Assembly (NCBI GenBank): GCA_030272155.1
Contig: CP126202.1
Location: 2,542,001 to 2,606,000, forward strand
From: Tetradesmus obliquus
Taxonomy: Eukaryota; Chlorophyta; Chlorophyceae; Sphaeropleales; Scenedesmaceae
Reading direction: 5' to 3'
DNA: 64,000 nt
This document shows, in pieces, positions 62,879-64,000 of this stretch. Both the position numbers and the translations under genes were made by a program. The notes below the pieces were generated by a model that ran no database searches, was not told the origin of the DNA, and saw only the letters and a program-made list of their open reading frames with translations. Numbering within the stretch: position 1 is the stretch's first letter; every line of letters begins with the position of its first letter.

Positions 62879-63725
62879 ATCTTGCAGCTGCTGGCGCATG
62901 CCGGGCTGCTGCTGGATGCTGCTGCTGCTGAGCCGCAGTGGCTGCGGGGCTCTGAGCGGCGATTTGAGAGCAGCAAGTGGGCTGGCGTCATCGCTGCAGC
63001 GCAGCTACTGGCCACAAGGTGTGCATGATGCAGCAGTAGCGGCTGCCTGCATCAGGCGATAAGGCACCAAGTGATGCAGTGTTCGACCTGTCCCCAGGGC
63101 ACCAAGTTTCAGGTCTCGTGACTGCAAGCAGCAACACAAGTGGCATGTTCATCCTGCTCCTGCTGCTGCTGTTGCTTCTCTGCGGGTCCTACCCTGCTAC
63201 ACGCAGGCTGTCTGCACTCGACCTGGTGCAGCAGGATCACAGCACTGCACCTTGCCTTAATGTCCCACTGCTGCTGCTGCTGCAGGCTGTCTGCACTCGA
63301 CCTGGTGCAGCAGCATCACTGTGCGCTGCTAGAAGAGGCCGGCGCTGTCTCCCTCTCCGGTGACATGACGCAGCTGCTGCTGCTGCTGCCGCTGCTGCCC
63401 TTGACGTGATGTGCAGGACTCTGTTTGAGCTATATGCATACAGATAGTACTTTTCAAGGTGGGTAGCATTCAGATCCTCCTGCTGCTGCTGCTGCTGTGC
63501 GGTTCTTTCCTTGCTACATGCAGGCTGTCTGCACTCGACCTGGTGCAGCAGGATCACTGTGCCCTACTGGAAGAGGCTGGCGCTGTCTCCCTCACTGGTG
63601 ACATGACGCAGCTGCTGCAGGCGCTGTATGCTGCTGCTGCCGCTGCGCTGGCGATGCTGTCTGAGCAGGCTGGAGACAGGAGCAGCAGGGCGCAGGGCTG
63701 CAGGGCGGCGCTCACTGTGCTGCAG
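57365..63725 (+). CDS. FUSC/ALMT-like multi-span membrane protein (partial, runs off right edge)
   Basis: Nine exons join in frame: 57365-57501, 58098-58251, 59550-59721, 60351-60478, 60901-61101, 61365-61539, 61935-62608, 62888-63018 and 63524-63725. They give 658 residues with no stop yet, so the gene continues past 64000. The N-terminal half holds about six hydrophobic spans, including GAMQLTMGILFVSLFVFV, FMLGPMWLAISIGAIV, WAMGMISALYVGMPIIAG and LVVFVIIAALVAMFAGSFLS. LEDEVSLALRQLGHHL and HAVHDVYVALMDWFER follow, the amphipathic region typical of FUSC and aluminium-activated-malate-transporter-like proteins. A long Ala/Ser/Gln-rich cytosolic insert sits in exon 7. Transport of an organic anion across plasma or vacuolar membrane is a family-based guess. 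Splicing near exon 2 is uncertain because five near-copies of its end lie downstream. Confidence 0.78.
57965..58910 (+). repeat. Echo copies of FUSC-like exon 2, both ends
   Basis: End of exon 2 (FMLGPMWLAISIGAIV plus GTGAG donor): the marker GGGCCCATGTGGCTG lies in the exon at about 58214 and recurs at about 58335, 58472, 58616, 58732 and 58865, ~116-144 b apart. Several copies keep the preceding ATCTTCATCAGCGG and the donor. The third continues as GLLNQYIK before its own GT. Start of exon 2: one decayed copy at about 57966-57995 (CGCTTCCCACGCTCCTGTGT). Confidence 0.93.
59275..60862 (+). repeat. Echo copies of FUSC-like exon 3, 4 and 5 starts
   Basis: Exon 3 start (ATIAKLMPTPEAHMAVLCVL, edge 59550) is copied upstream at about 59283-59360 as ATIAKLMPTSEAHMAMLCML. 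Exon 4 start (GYQLATVAQLWML, edge 60351) is copied at about 60221-60262 as GYKLPTVAQLWML. Exon 5 start (LEDEVSLALRQLGHHLT, edge 60901) is copied at 60713-60762 and 60807-60858, each after a CCTGCAG acceptor, ~94 b apart. Confidence 0.92.
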
Positions 63726-63885
63726 GTGCGTCAGATCAGCAGTTGGTGCTTGCTGGTGCTTGACTAGTGGGCAGTTGGTGCTTGCTAGTGCTCTGAGTAG
63801 TGGGCAGGCAGCATGCAGGGTGCAGGGCTGCAGGGCGGCGCTCACTGTGCTGCAGGTGCGGCAGATCAGCAGTTGGTGCTTGCAG
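61795..63885 (+). repeat. Echo copies around FUSC-like exons 7 and 9
   Basis: The acceptor edge of exon 7 (TTGCAGGACTCGCA at 61929) is copied with ~35 b of intron at about 61797-61829. Exon 9 start (LSALDLVQQDHCALLEEAGA, edge 63524) is copied upstream at about 63205-63242 (short) and 63287-63390 (long, through GDMTQLL). Exon 9 end (CRAALTVLQ plus ~30 b of intron, edge 63725) is copied downstream at about 63817-63884. Confidence 0.9.
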
Positions 63886-64000
63886 CTAGACTGGTCACCA
63901 ACATGCGGTTGACATGCCACTTGTTTGGTTTAGAGTGAGCAGGTTTGCAAGCCTGGTTTTAAGTAGTGCCAGTTGGACGTGTTCCTTGGCGTAAGTGGGC

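Overview
This window is nuclear DNA of a green alga. Most genes are split into four to nine short exons by GT-AG introns. Coding and non-coding DNA are both rich in CAG/CTG trinucleotide runs, which appear as Gln, Ser, Ala or Leu tracts. Several products are plastid or thylakoid proteins, and TGTAA, the usual green-algal polyadenylation signal, lies downstream of some genes. The style resembles Sphaeropleales (Scenedesmus/Tetradesmus-like) Chlorophyceae. That placement is an inference; a search would be needed to name the species.

Layout, left to right: 5' part of CTP synthase (-, starts 1738); an Alba-domain RGG protein (-, 2933-7364); an unnamed plastid protein with a C-terminal membrane anchor (-, 9500-11079); a cytochrome P450 (-, 13589-18060); biotin-protein ligase (+, 18699-21632); a small NAD(P)-binding oxidoreductase (-, 23294-25566); a Cys-rich single-span membrane protein (-, 27500-29038); a thylakoid-lumen FKBP isomerase (+, 31444-33612); a histidine phosphatase/PGAM-like protein (-, 34872-38331); a RING-H2 protein (-, 39606-42021); an Iwr1-like Pol II import factor (-, 42617-45384); a secreted protein with two ABM-like ferredoxin-fold domains (-, 46649-51596); a secreted acetoacetate-decarboxylase-fold protein (-, 53618-56502, one exon uncertain); and a FUSC/ALMT-like membrane protein (+, from 57365 past the right edge). 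I read exons from family similarity and splice sites. The splice phases close without a frame break in every complete model except that the ADC-fold exon 2 is a guess. These are ordinary housekeeping genes with no sign of a shared pathway or operon.

The striking feature is shared across genes. In at least ten of the fourteen, the edge of an exon plus a little flanking intron is repeated one to seven times just beyond that edge. I call these 'exon-edge echoes'. Copies of exon starts lie upstream, and copies of exon ends lie downstream, including past stop codons. Spacing within an array is roughly regular, about 57 to 160 bp with a few longer steps. Splice-site sequence is often kept, and distant copies are often more decayed. 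Examples are the biotin ligase (three copies of an exon end), the oxidoreductase (about seven copies of its last exon end, ~158 bp apart), FKBP (five copies of an exon start, ~95 bp apart), the phosphatase, the ABM protein, P450, Alba and the FUSC protein. A second shared feature is a pure (CTG)n run directly before many splice acceptors.

The gaps between genes hold low-complexity DNA, one ~470 bp tandem duplication next to a duplicated TATA-like module (29.5-30.8 kb), and no tRNA, rRNA, CRISPR or recognisable transposon that I can support.
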